A DNA stretch of 9,135 nt. It comes from Oscillospiraceae bacterium. GTDB lineage: Bacteria > Bacillota_A > Clostridia > Oscillospirales > JAAYXM01. The stretch's first letter is position 1. Every line of letters starts with the position of its first letter. The notes below the pieces were generated by a model. It made no database searches. It saw only the letters and a list, made by a program, of their open reading frames with translations, and was not told the DNA's origin. Made by a program: the position numbers and the translations under genes. The DNA is taken from contig JAFQVE010000145.1 in the NCBI GenBank assembly GCA_017408185.1, forward strand, positions 1 through 9,135, in the 5' to 3' direction. Below are positions 1-6,760 of the stretch, piece after piece.

Positions 1-2927
1 CTACGTTCAGAGAACCGCTCTTCGCACAGCTTCTCTATCTTCTCAACGGAAACAAGTCGGACGGACTTCATTATGACATTACGGCAGAAGACCCCGAGCG
101 CCTTGAGGATGAGGTGGAGGAGGTGATCGATAAGTACGGAGAATTTATCCCGGCGTCAGATGTTATGACGAACTTCGGCTTTGCGGCACTGCGCTCCGGT
201 GCAGATTACTCTTCGGCTGTGGGAAGCACGGCGGTAAACACAAGCCGCGATGTGTGGATGTATTTTGGCTCTATCGGTGCGAGCCATGGACATAAGGATA
301 CAATGAATCTCGGTATGACGGCGTTTGGTCTTAACTTCATGCCTGACCTTGGGTATCCGGAAAAAACGGGTAAGCAGCCAAACAGATTACAGTGGATTGC
401 ATCAACGCTCTCTCATAATACCGTTATGGTTGATGAGAAAGAGCAGGAAGAAAATGAAGAAATACGCGGCAAGATAAAGCACTTTGACGGTGACGGCACT
501 GTTCAGGTTATGGATGTTTCCGCTCCGTATGCGTATAAGTCCGCCGATGAATACCGAAGAAGTGTTGTGTATGTAAAGACTGATGATGAAAATTCTTATG
601 CGGTAGATTTCTTCCGCGTTCTCGGCGGCGACAGCCATCTCTATTCCTTCCATGCAGCAAGCAACAGCATAAAGAACCATAACGGGCTTGACTTTACGCT
701 CGTTGAGGATGAGAACGGAACCTACATCTCCGGCTCACAGCTTGATGAAAACGGCGAATACAAGGGAACGTATGCAGGGCGTGACGTAACGTACATCAAG
801 AAGACGGCAAAGGACGGCACGGTCACCGTGCGTCTGCCTGTCGAGGGAGAAAAGCTTGCATCAAATGAAGTTGAACTTCCGCTTGTGTATGGCGAAGATC
901 CGAACTCTCCCAATTCATGGGAGTATGAAACACTCTTTCCGCGCGGATATACGTGGCTTCGCAATATCGACCGCGATGCAGAACCCGAAAATAAGGTTGA
1001 GGTAGACTTTGAGATAAAGGACTTTAACAAGGCGATAAAAGACTCAAAGGATCTCGGGCTTTATATGACTGTTCTTAACGATAGCAACGTTAAAAACGGA
1101 GCAAATGCGGAAATTTCAATAGCAGACGGTCTCCCGCCACAAAAGGTGGAGAACAAAAACATTGACAAGCTTAAATATGTTCTCATAAAGAACGAGGGGA
1201 ATAATCTTGATACGACGTTCACCACTGTTTTTGAACCGTATAAGGGTTCGCGCTATATCTCGTCTGCAGATGAGATTAAAATGAACGCAATTTCCGGCAC
1301 GCCGGCGGCTTCCGATACTGCCCGTGCAGTAAAGGTAACGCACAAGAGCGGGCGCGTGGATTATATCTTCTACGCCACGAACAACGCCGTGACGTATGAG
1401 ATTAACGACAACGGAAACGTGCTTTCCTTCCGCGGATTTGTGGGCGTATACACGCTGCAGAACGGCGCGAATACCTACAGATATGTTCTTGATGGAGATA
1501 TCATTGGTGAAGCAACGGAAAAAGTTTCGTCAATCGAGGGTACGGTAAAGACATTCACCAAAACTCACGAGGAAAAGAACGAAATCGTGATAACCACAGC
1601 ACCGGGAACAGCGATTACGGACTCTGACGTTGCGGCGCTTGCAGGAAAGCTTCTTGTTATTGACAACGGCGCGGAAACCAGAAGCGGCACGTTCAAGATT
1701 GAGAATGTAACACTCACCGGAAGCGACATAACAATAGATATCGGAAGAATTACGCCGATACGCAAGTATGTTGATTCGTTTAACCCGGACAAAGGATATG
1801 TATATATGATATCCGAGGGACAGAATGCGCGAATTCCGCTTGATTTTGAAGAGGATGGAGCACCGGTGTTTGATGCGGTAAGCGATGGGCTCACCGTATC
1901 TGCCGGAAGCAGCATCAAGGTTGCGGTAAGCGCAAGCAGCCCGATTGAAAACGTTGCTATTGCGGGATATGAGGGAGAAACGCTTCCCCGCGGCGCAAGC
2001 ATCAACGCGGCAACCGGCGAGTTTACATGGAAGCCGGACAGCTCACAGATAGGAGAAAACCACGTTGCGATTACTGCCCGTGATGAATATGGGCGTGAAA
2101 ACACAGTTCACTTTACGATAACGGTTTACGGTTCGACGACGGGAAGCTCGTCAAAGGATGATGACGAAGAAGCCGATAGTTCCGGAAGCACCGGAGAAAC
2201 CACCACGCCGTCGGGCGGCGGAGGGGGCGGAGGCGGTGGCGGCGCACCGACTCCGGATAATTCGGGTGCTACGGAAGAAGATAACAACCAAACCGACAAT
2301 GGCGGTGAAAGCGGAGAAAATGGAGGAAACACTGATAACACGGGCACAGAAGATGGAGCTCTCCGCTTCACCGACCTTGGTAATCACGCATGGGCAGAGG
2401 ATGCGATAAACACGCTTGCAACGGATGGAATAATAAAGGGAACTTCTGCAAGCACGTTCAGTCCGGCGGCTAATATCACCCGTGCAGACTTCGCACTGCT
2501 TCTTGTGCGTGCTTTCAAGCTCACAAGCGACAACACCGAAAACTTCGCAGATGTTTCGGCAAATGATTACTTCGCCTCTGAGCTTGCAATAGCACGAAAC
2601 ACAGGCATCGTCAACGGTATAGGTGATAATAAGTTCGCACCTCGTAACACCATCACCCGCCAGGATATGATGGTAATCGTATATCGCGCGTTGCAGAACC
2701 AAAGCCTCCTCCTTGGGGAGAAGGGGGACCGCCGAATGGTGGTGGATGAGGTGTTATCGCAATACCCCGACTTTGACACCGTTGCTCCTTACGCTCGCGA
2801 AGCTGTCACTGCCCTTATCGGCGCAGGTCTCGTCAACGGCAAGAACAACCTCATCGCACCTGCAGACTACACGACAAGAGCAGAAGTCGCAGTACTGATT
2901 AAGCGGATATTGGATTATACGAAATAG
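1..2927 (+). CDS. Heparinase II/III-family surface polysaccharide lyase with Ig-like and three SLH domains (5' partial)
   Basis: The frame is open from base 3, so the gene starts upstream; 974 codons are visible. Residues (numbered from the codon at base 3) about 60-185 match the C-terminal region of heparinase II/III-like lyases: an HGHKD motif (His95, His97, Asp99), then a D-x-G-YP stretch and STLSHNTVMVD. Family members cleave uronic-acid polysaccharides by beta-elimination; the substrate here cannot be read off. A long beta-rich region follows, then a putative Ig/cadherin-like (He_PIG-type) domain at about 619-710, an acidic Ser/Thr-rich linker, ten consecutive glycines (738-747), and SLH repeats at about 787-838, 847-897 and 921-970. 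SLH domains bind secondary cell-wall polymer, so the enzyme is probably exported and held at the surface. The catalytic alpha-helical N-terminus and signal peptide lie outside the window. The SLH2-SLH3 linker is encoded by a palindromic repeat (see 2701-2755). The family call is strong; the exact substrate is unknown. Confidence 0.88.
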   Translation, partial: TFREPLFAQLLYLLNGNKSDGLHYDITAEDPERLEDEVEEVIDKYGEFIPASDVMTNFGFAALRSGADYSSAVGSTAVNTSRDVWMYFGSIGASHGHKDTMNLGMTAFGLNFMPDLGYPEKTGKQPNRLQWIASTLSHNTVMVDEKEQEENEEIRGKIKHFDGDGTVQVMDVSAPYAYKSADEYRRSVVYVKTDDENSYAVDFFRVLGGDSHLYSFHAASNSIKNHNGLDFTLVEDENGTYISGSQLDENGEYKGTYAGRDVTYIKKTAKDGTVTVRLPVEGEKLASNEVELPLVYGEDPNSPNSWEYETLFPRGYTWLRNIDRDAEPENKVEVDFEIKDFNKAIKDSKDLGLYMTVLNDSNVKNGANAEISIADGLPPQKVENKNIDKLKYVLIKNEGNNLDTTFTTVFEPYKGSRYISSADEIKMNAISGTPAASDTARAVKVTHKSGRVDYIFYATNNAVTYEINDNGNVLSFRGFVGVYTLQNGANTYRYVLDGDIIGEATEKVSSIEGTVKTFTKTHEEKNEIVITTAPGTAITDSDVAALAGKLLVIDNGAETRSGTFKIENVTLTGSDITIDIGRITPIRKYVDSFNPDKGYVYMISEGQNARIPLDFEEDGAPVFDAVSDGLTVSAGSSIKVAVSASSPIENVAIAGYEGETLPRGASINAATGEFTWKPDSSQIGENHVAITARDEYGRENTVHFTITVYGSTTGSSSKDDDEEADSSGSTGETTTPSGGGGGGGGGGAPTPDNSGATEEDNNQTDNGGESGENGGNTDNTGTEDGALRFTDLGNHAWAEDAINTLATDGIIKGTSASTFSPAANITRADFALLLVRAFKLTSDNTENFADVSANDYFASELAIARNTGIVNGIGDNKFAPRNTITRQDMMVIVYRALQNQSLLLGEKGDRRMVVDEVLSQYPDFDTVAPYAREAVTALIGAGLVNGKNNLIAPADYTTRAEVAVLIKRILDYTK
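2701..2755 (+). repeat. Palindromic interspersed-type repeat inside the SLH coding region
   Basis: This roughly 55-base G-rich stretch differs in composition from the flanking SLH coding sequence. It contains two small hairpins: CTCC/GGAG around a TTGG loop (2709-2720), and ACCGCC (2728-2733) with GGTGGT (2738-2743) around GAAT, with one G-U pair. The order AAAGCCTCC..., GGGGGACCGCC, GGTGGTGGATGAGG resembles, from memory, small intergenic repeats abundant in clostridial genomes. It is read in frame as QSLLLGEKGDRRMVVDEVL and replaces the usual variable linker between SLH2 and SLH3, so the protein stays intact. The exact ends are uncertain because no second copy is in the window. Confidence 0.6.
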
Positions 2928-2937
2928 CTCTAAACTT

Positions 2938-2976
2938 AAAAGACTGTTTATTCTAAGCGAATAAGCGGTCTTTTTT
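2938..2976 (+). terminator. Rho-independent terminator of the SLH lyase gene
   Basis: A 16-bp stem (2938-2953 with 2959-2974, including two G-U pairs) closes a 5-base loop TAAGC and runs into a T tract at 2971-2976. It starts 10 bases after the TAG stop. The A-rich left arm and T-rich right arm could also let it work on the opposite strand. Confidence 0.9.
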
Positions 2977-2984
2977 GTTGCTTT

Positions 2985-3013
2985 TTGGGTTTTAGATGTG
3001 TTATACTTATAAT
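2985..3013 (+). promoter_or_regulatory. Possible promoter of the radical SAM pair
   Basis: A perfect -10 hexamer TATAAT lies at 3008-3013. With a 17-base spacer the -35 would be TTGGGT at 2985-2990, which matches the consensus only in TTG. The position, just after the upstream terminator and 26 bases before the ATG, suits a promoter. The weak -35 lowers confidence. Confidence 0.5.
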
Positions 3014-3039
3014 AAGTAATTCCTGAAAGGAACGAGAGT

Positions 3040-4875
3040 ATGGACAGTAAATTGAAAAGAATACTTGCGTCTGTGCAGAAGCCCGCGCGCTATACGGGTG
3101 GAGAGTACAACGCGGTAATAAAGGATAAAAAGGACGTTGCGCTTCGATTTGCGTTTTGCTTTCCCGATATATATGAGATAGGAATGTCCCATATGGGGCT
3201 TCGCATTCTCTACGGTGTAATGAACGAACAGCCGGACATCTGGTGCGAGCGATGCTTTGCGCCGTGGCCGGATATGGAAGAGGCGCTTCGCAAAAATGAT
3301 ATGAAGCTCTATGCACTGGAAAGCCGTGATGCGCTTTGCGATTTTGATATCGTGGGCTTTACACTGCAGTATGAGATGTGTTACACAGCAGTGCTGAATA
3401 TGCTTGACCTCGGCGGAATAACCGTCCGCGCAGACGCGCGTGGTGAGGACGAGCCTATCGTTGTTGCGGGAGGACCGTGTGCATACAACCCCGAGCCGCT
3501 TTGTGATTTTGTTGATATTTTCAACATCGGCGAGGGCGAGGAACAGATGATTGAGCTTTGCGATCTTTATAAAAAATGCAAGGCAGAGGGGAAGAGCAAA
3601 AAAGAATTTCTGCGTCTTGCCGCGGAGATAAAGGGAACGTATGTTCCGTCGCTCTATGATATAAGCTACAACGATGACGGCACAGTTGCGGCGATAACTC
3701 CGCGTGACGGAGCTCCCGAGGTGGTCGTTAAGCGCATAATCGAGGATTTCGATTCTGTTTATGTTCCGAAAAAGGTTATTGTTCCGTCCACCGAGATAGT
3801 GCATGACCGCGTATCGCTTGAGGTGTTTCGCGGCTGTATCCGCGGGTGCCGCTTTTGTCAGGCGGGATATGCATACCGCCCTGTGCGCGCCAAGAAGGCG
3901 AAAACGCTTATTGAGCACGGCAAGGAGATGTGTGAGGTTACGGGATATGAGGAAATCTCGCTTGCTTCCCTTTCTACCAGCGATTATAAAGAGCTTCCCG
4001 AGCTTGCCGACGGACTTTTGGATTGGTGCGAGCCGCGGAACATCAGCCTTCAGCTTCCGTCGCTTCGTGCGGATAACTTCTCCGTGGAGCTTATGCAACG
4101 TATTCAGAAGGTTCGGTCGGGTGGACTTACGTTTGCGCCGGAGGCGGGAAGCGCAAGGCTTCGTGATGCGATAAACAAAAACCTCACCGAGGAGGAGATT
4201 ATGAACGCTTGCCGTATTGCGTTTGAAAACGGCAGAAGCTCGGTTAAGCTTTACTTTATGATAGGTCTCCCCACGGAAACGGACGAGGATATAAAAGGAA
4301 TTGCAGAGCTTTCACAGAAGATACTTTACCTTTGGAAAACGCACGCAACGAACAAAAAACGCGGTGTTAAGATAACGGTCAGCGCGGCGTGCTTTGTTCC
4401 GAAGCCGCAGACTCCGTTCCAGTGGGAAGCGCAGAACACCCGCGAGGAATTTAAGAGAAAAGCACTTCTTTTGCGCGAGGCGATAACAGCAAAGGCGATA
4501 ACGTATAACTGGCATGAGCCGGACGTCAGCTTCCTTGAAGCTGTATTTGCGCGTGGAGACAGAAAAGTTGGGCGCGTTATTGAAACGGCTTGGAAAAAGG
4601 GAATGAAGCTTGACGGCTGGGAAGAGCATTTCAGCCTCGATACATGGCTTTCGGCATTTGAAGAATGTGGCATAGACCCTGAGTTTTATGCAAACCGTGA
4701 GAGAAGCGCGGATGAAATTCTCCCGTGGGATCACATCTCTACTGGCGTGACGAAGCGCTTCCTTCGCTGTGAGTGCGAAAAGGCATATCGCTCGGAAGCG
4801 TCACCGAACTGCAGAGAGCAGTGCCTCGGCTGCGGGGCGTCAAATCTCTTGTGCGGAGGTAAGTGTGATGCGTAA
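3040..4875 (+). CDS. TIGR03960-type radical SAM protein with B12-binding-like N-terminal region
   Basis: The 611-residue protein starts at ATG 3040, with AAAGGA 8 bases upstream. Its N-terminal half (about 1-220) carries the DIYEIGMSHMG and VVAGGPCAYNPEP signatures of the TIGR03960 family, where a B12-binding-like fold is predicted; I see no canonical DxHxxG cobalamin motif. The radical SAM core follows, with the 4Fe-4S/SAM motif CxxxCxxC at Cys266, Cys270 and Cys273 inside GCIRGCRFCQAG. The C-terminus is rich in cysteine (577, 579, 591, 595, 598, 605, 609); CREQCLGCG (591-599) is the part I recognise as family-like, and it could hold an auxiliary cluster. The reaction and substrate are unknown. 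The gene overlaps its DUF2344 partner, and in other genomes the two are often fused or adjacent, so they probably work together. The family call is firm; any link to ribosome or RNA chemistry is only inferred from its neighbours. Confidence 0.92.
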   Translation: MDSKLKRILASVQKPARYTGGEYNAVIKDKKDVALRFAFCFPDIYEIGMSHMGLRILYGVMNEQPDIWCERCFAPWPDMEEALRKNDMKLYALESRDALCDFDIVGFTLQYEMCYTAVLNMLDLGGITVRADARGEDEPIVVAGGPCAYNPEPLCDFVDIFNIGEGEEQMIELCDLYKKCKAEGKSKKEFLRLAAEIKGTYVPSLYDISYNDDGTVAAITPRDGAPEVVVKRIIEDFDSVYVPKKVIVPSTEIVHDRVSLEVFRGCIRGCRFCQAGYAYRPVRAKKAKTLIEHGKEMCEVTGYEEISLASLSTSDYKELPELADGLLDWCEPRNISLQLPSLRADNFSVELMQRIQKVRSGGLTFAPEAGSARLRDAINKNLTEEEIMNACRIAFENGRSSVKLYFMIGLPTETDEDIKGIAELSQKILYLWKTHATNKKRGVKITVSAACFVPKPQTPFQWEAQNTREEFKRKALLLREAITAKAITYNWHEPDVSFLEAVFARGDRKVGRVIETAWKKGMKLDGWEEHFSLDTWLSAFEECGIDPEFYANRERSADEILPWDHISTGVTKRFLRCECEKAYRSEASPNCREQCLGCGASNLLCGGKCDA

Positions 4876-5527
4876 AGTAAGAGTTATGTATGAAAAGAGG
4901 GGCAGAGCGATTTATATTTCGCACCTTGATATTATGAGAACGTTTCAGCGTGTGCTCACACGTGCCGGTATTGCGGTAAAGCACACAGAGGGCTTTAATC
5001 CGCATCCGTATATTTCCATTGCGCTCCCTCTTTCTCTCGGGTATACGGGTGAGTGTGAATTTCTTGATATGGTAATAACCGATGAAATGCCCTTCGATGA
5101 GATAAAAGAAAGAATGAACAAAACTCTCCCCGAAGGTATTACGGTAACAAAAGTATATGAAAACTATATGCCGGTTCGCGATATCGCATATTCGGAATTT
5201 CTTATAACTCTTGAATATGATAACGGAATACCTCTCGGAATAAATAAAAAACTAACAGAGCTTTTCTCAAAGGATGAGATTATAATAATGAAGAAAAGCA
5301 AACGCGGTGAGAGCGAAACCAATATTGCACCTATGATAAATAAGTTTTCTGCAAACGAGGAAAACGGGAATATCATAATAAGAACAACTCTCGCAGCGGG
5401 AAACACTTCCCTTAATCCGGAATACATCATAAAGACGATAGAAAAATACCTTCCGGACTGCAAGCCGGATTTTGCTGAGTTTACAAGAAAAAATGTTTAT
5501 GACGAAAAAATGCACGAATTTCGCTAA
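4868..5527 (+). CDS. TIGR03936/DUF2344 radical SAM-associated protein
   Basis: I place the start at ATG 4868, because GGAGGT at 4855-4860 is 7 bases upstream; the frame is open further upstream, but only as read-through of the preceding gene. This gives 219 residues, close to the family's size. The N-terminal region carries the family signature: VRVMYEKRGRAIYISHLDIMR, then TEGFNPHPYISIALPLSLGYTGECEFLD. There is no signal peptide or membrane segment, so it should be cytoplasmic. The function is unknown; members are encoded beside, or fused to, TIGR03960 radical SAM proteins. The start lies inside the last codons of that gene (8-base overlap), which suggests translational coupling and matched amounts of the two proteins. 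The second half is lysine- and isoleucine-rich and less conserved. No terminator follows; the rplU promoter begins 6 bases after the stop. Confidence 0.9.
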   Translation: MRKVRVMYEKRGRAIYISHLDIMRTFQRVLTRAGIAVKHTEGFNPHPYISIALPLSLGYTGECEFLDMVITDEMPFDEIKERMNKTLPEGITVTKVYENYMPVRDIAYSEFLITLEYDNGIPLGINKKLTELFSKDEIIIMKKSKRGESETNIAPMINKFSANEENGNIIIRTTLAAGNTSLNPEYIIKTIEKYLPDCKPDFAEFTRKNVYDEKMHEFR

Positions 5528-5533
5528 AAAAGC

Positions 5534-5562
5534 TTGACATTTGCATATTGCGATGATATAAT
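5534..5562 (+). promoter_or_regulatory. Consensus sigma-A promoter for rplU-prp-rpmA
   Basis: TTGACA (5534-5539) and TATAAT (5557-5562) are both perfect and separated by exactly 17 bases. Transcription should start near 5569. It gives the ribosomal genes their own strong promoter, in addition to any read-through from the radical SAM pair. Confidence 0.93.
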
Positions 5563-5568
5563 ATCTAA

Positions 5569-5652
5569 GCCGCATTGAGTGGGTTTGTAAGTTTACATAT
5601 TGTAACACCTACAAGAGCGAGACTCTAAATTATGAAGAGAGGTGCAAGAAGA
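5569..5652 (+). ncRNA. L21-type ribosomal protein leader
   Basis: The region between the predicted transcription start and rplU folds into one extended hairpin: GAGT (5577-5580) with ACTC (5622-5625), TTGTA (5585-5589) with TACAA (5610-5614), and TTACA (5593-5597) with TGTAA (5601-5605) around a TAT loop. The internal loops include AACACC and GAGCGAG. Rfam describes an L21 leader before rplU in low-GC Gram-positives, thought to mediate feedback by the ribosomal protein; position and fold agree. No T tract follows the hairpin, so control would more likely be translational than by termination. The match to the Rfam model is not verified. Confidence 0.7.
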
Positions 5653-5958
5653 ATGCAGGCAATTTTCGTTACAGGCGGAAAGCAGTACAAGGTTTCCGAG
5701 GGCGATGTTATCTATGTTGAGCTTCTCAACACTGAGAGCGAAACAGTAGAGTTTGATAACGTCCTTATGACAATCGACGGCGATAACGTAACTGTCGGTG
5801 CTCCGAACGTTGAGGGCGCTAAGGTTACTGCTAAGGTCCTGAAAAACGGCAAGGGCAAGAAGATTATGGTCTTCAAGTTCAAGGCAAAGAAGAACTACCG
5901 CCGCCGTCAGGGTCACAGACAGCCGTACACAAAGCTTCAGATCGAGAAGATCGGCTAA
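5653..5958 (+). CDS. rplU: 50S ribosomal protein L21
   Basis: This 101-residue protein has the full L21 signature: [23 protein letters not shown] at the start and the [19 protein letters not shown] tail that binds 23S rRNA. The start is ATG 5653, preceded 8 bases upstream by AGAGGTG (5638-5644). An in-frame ATG at 5632 would add seven basic residues, but it has no ribosome binding site and would overlap the Shine-Dalgarno sequence. L21 is an early-binding protein of the large subunit. The gene heads the rplU-prp-rpmA transcription unit behind a consensus promoter and a structured leader that may give autoregulation. Confidence 0.97.
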   Translation: MQAIFVTGGKQYKVSEGDVIYVELLNTESETVEFDNVLMTIDGDNVTVGAPNVEGAKVTAKVLKNGKGKKIMVFKFKAKKNYRRRQGHRQPYTKLQIEKIG

Positions 5959-5962
5959 GAAA

Positions 5963-6289
5963 ATGACTACTGTCAAGTTGATTAAAAAAGGCGATAGCGC
6001 CATTGGGTTTGACGTTTCCGGTCATTCCGGATATGCGGAGAACGGCAGCGATATTATCTGCGCTGCGGTTTCGAGCGCAGTAAGCCTTGCTGAAACGCTT
6101 ATAAATGATTCTTTTGGCGCGGATGCAAAGGTTGAGGTTGAACCCGAAACGGCAAGAATAAAGCTCGTTCTTTCGAATGAGGACAAGGCTTGCCGAAAGG
6201 TACTTGAAGCGTTTGAGCGCCATATGCGCGCGGTTGCTTTCGAGTATCCAGAGTATATTGAAATTATGGAGGTGCAGTCTAATGCTTAA
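5963..6289 (+). CDS. prp: Ribosomal-processing cysteine protease Prp
   Basis: The 108-residue protein has the two blocks that define Prp: GHSGYAENG with catalytic His21, and [13 protein letters not shown] with catalytic Cys33. Length and spacing match the family (His22/Cys34 in the Staphylococcus aureus enzyme). Prp removes the short N-terminal extension of L27, which is required for function in Firmicutes, and the rpmA product next door carries exactly such an extension. The ATG lies 4 bases after the rplU stop and has only a weak ribosome binding site (GAGAAGA further upstream), so translation probably depends on coupling to rplU and may be kept lower than that of the ribosomal proteins. 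The 3' end overlaps rpmA by 8 bases. Confidence 0.95.
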   Translation: MTTVKLIKKGDSAIGFDVSGHSGYAENGSDIICAAVSSAVSLAETLINDSFGADAKVEVEPETARIKLVLSNEDKACRKVLEAFERHMRAVAFEYPEYIEIMEVQSNA

Positions 6290-6566
6290 AATCGGAATTC
6301 AGTTTTTTGCACATAAAAAGGGTGTTGGTTCCACAAAGAACGGCCGTGACTCCGAGTCCAAGCGCCTCGGCGTTAAGCGTGCAGACGGTCAGTTTGTTCT
6401 CTCCGGAAACATTCTCGTTCGTCAGCGCGGCACAAAGATCCACCCGGGTACAAACGTAAAGCGTGGCTCTGATGACACATTGTTTGCTACAGCAGACGGC
6501 GTAGTACGTTTCGAGCGTCTCGGAAAAGATAACAAGAAGGTTTCCATCTATCCGGTTGCTCAGTAA
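6282..6566 (+). CDS. rpmA: 50S ribosomal protein L27 with Prp-cleavable N-terminal extension
   Basis: The 94-residue protein starts at ATG 6282; GGAGGTG (6268-6274) sits 7 bases upstream, inside the end of prp. It begins [20 protein letters not shown], then [10 protein letters not shown], which is the canonical L27 N-terminus preceded by a nine-residue extension ending in Phe-Phe. In Firmicutes, Prp cuts after this FF, and the mature protein here would begin AHKKG. The mature N-terminal arm reaches toward the peptidyl transferase centre. The rest ([26 protein letters not shown] and following) matches the family well. A terminator follows 15 bases after the stop. Confidence 0.97.
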   Translation: MLKIGIQFFAHKKGVGSTKNGRDSESKRLGVKRADGQFVLSGNILVRQRGTKIHPGTNVKRGSDDTLFATADGVVRFERLGKDNKKVSIYPVAQ

Positions 6567-6581
6567 AAAACAACAATCATT

Positions 6582-6615
6582 CGGGCAGGTCTTATCTGAC
6601 CTGCCCGCAATTTTT
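6582..6615 (+). terminator. Rho-independent terminator after rpmA
   Basis: A perfect 10-bp GC-rich stem (6582-6591, CGGGCAGGTC, with 6598-6607) closes a 6-base loop TTATCT. Three bases (CAA) separate it from a short T tract at 6611-6615, so termination may be incomplete and leave some read-through into obgE. Confidence 0.82.
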
Positions 6616-6742
6616 AAGTAATAAGTAATAGTGAAAAGGTAACAGGTAATGTGAAATTGCTGCGCAATTTCCATTTAAATATGATTTTCGCATTGCGAAA
6701 ATCACCTCACTTATTCACTGTTACCTATTACTTATTACCTTA
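6615..6742 (+). mobile_element. Symmetric palindromic element (MITE/REP-like) between rpmA and obgE
   Basis: This ~128-base non-coding stretch is built as two imperfect inverted halves. The ends are TAAGTAATAAGTAATAG (6615-6631) and, on the opposite strand from 6742, TAAGGTAATAAGTAATAGG. Each half then holds its own hairpin: GAAATTGC/GCAATTTC (6653-6671, 8 bp, loop TGC) and GATTTTCGCA/TGCGAAAATC (6683-6703, 10 bp, loop T). The palindrome ATTTAAAT (6673-6680) lies almost exactly at the centre. There is no reading frame of note. The architecture suggests a non-autonomous interspersed element. Copy number cannot be tested here, and no convincing target-site duplication is visible. Confidence 0.65.
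6657..6685 (+). promoter_or_regulatory. Candidate obgE promoter inside the palindromic element
   Basis: TTGCTG (6657-6662) and TATGAT (6680-6685) are separated by 17 bases. The -10 matches the consensus in five of six positions; the -35 matches only TTG. It lies downstream of the rpmA terminator and is the best promoter-like pair I find before obgE, but both hexamers are parts of the element's hairpins, so the match could be accidental. Confidence 0.3.
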
Positions 6743-6760
6743 AATCTGGAGGTGTGCTGA

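Noticed and set aside
2126..2702. Long overlapping reading frames on both strands across the linker and SLH region.
   Set aside because: They arise from the GC-rich poly-glycine and acidic linker codons of the real gene, show no known domain, and lack credible ribosome binding sites.
3010..3020. TAATAAGTAAT, identical to 11 bases of the terminal repeat of the element at 6615-6742.
   Set aside because: It is short and AT-rich, overlaps the -10 region of a promoter, and has no partner arm or hairpin nearby, so chance is the simpler explanation.
3007..4098. A 363-codon reading frame on the - strand.
   Set aside because: It is the antisense shadow of the radical SAM gene, whose product is clearly conserved; the antisense protein shows no recognisable family.
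5632..5652. An earlier in-frame ATG for rplU adding seven residues.
   Set aside because: It has no Shine-Dalgarno sequence and would include the real one; L21 proteins start at the MQAIF position.
6615..6742. A CRISPR array or riboswitch in the rpmA-obgE gap.
   Set aside because: There are no repeated units with spacers, and the structure is a two-arm palindrome without any riboswitch core I recognise.
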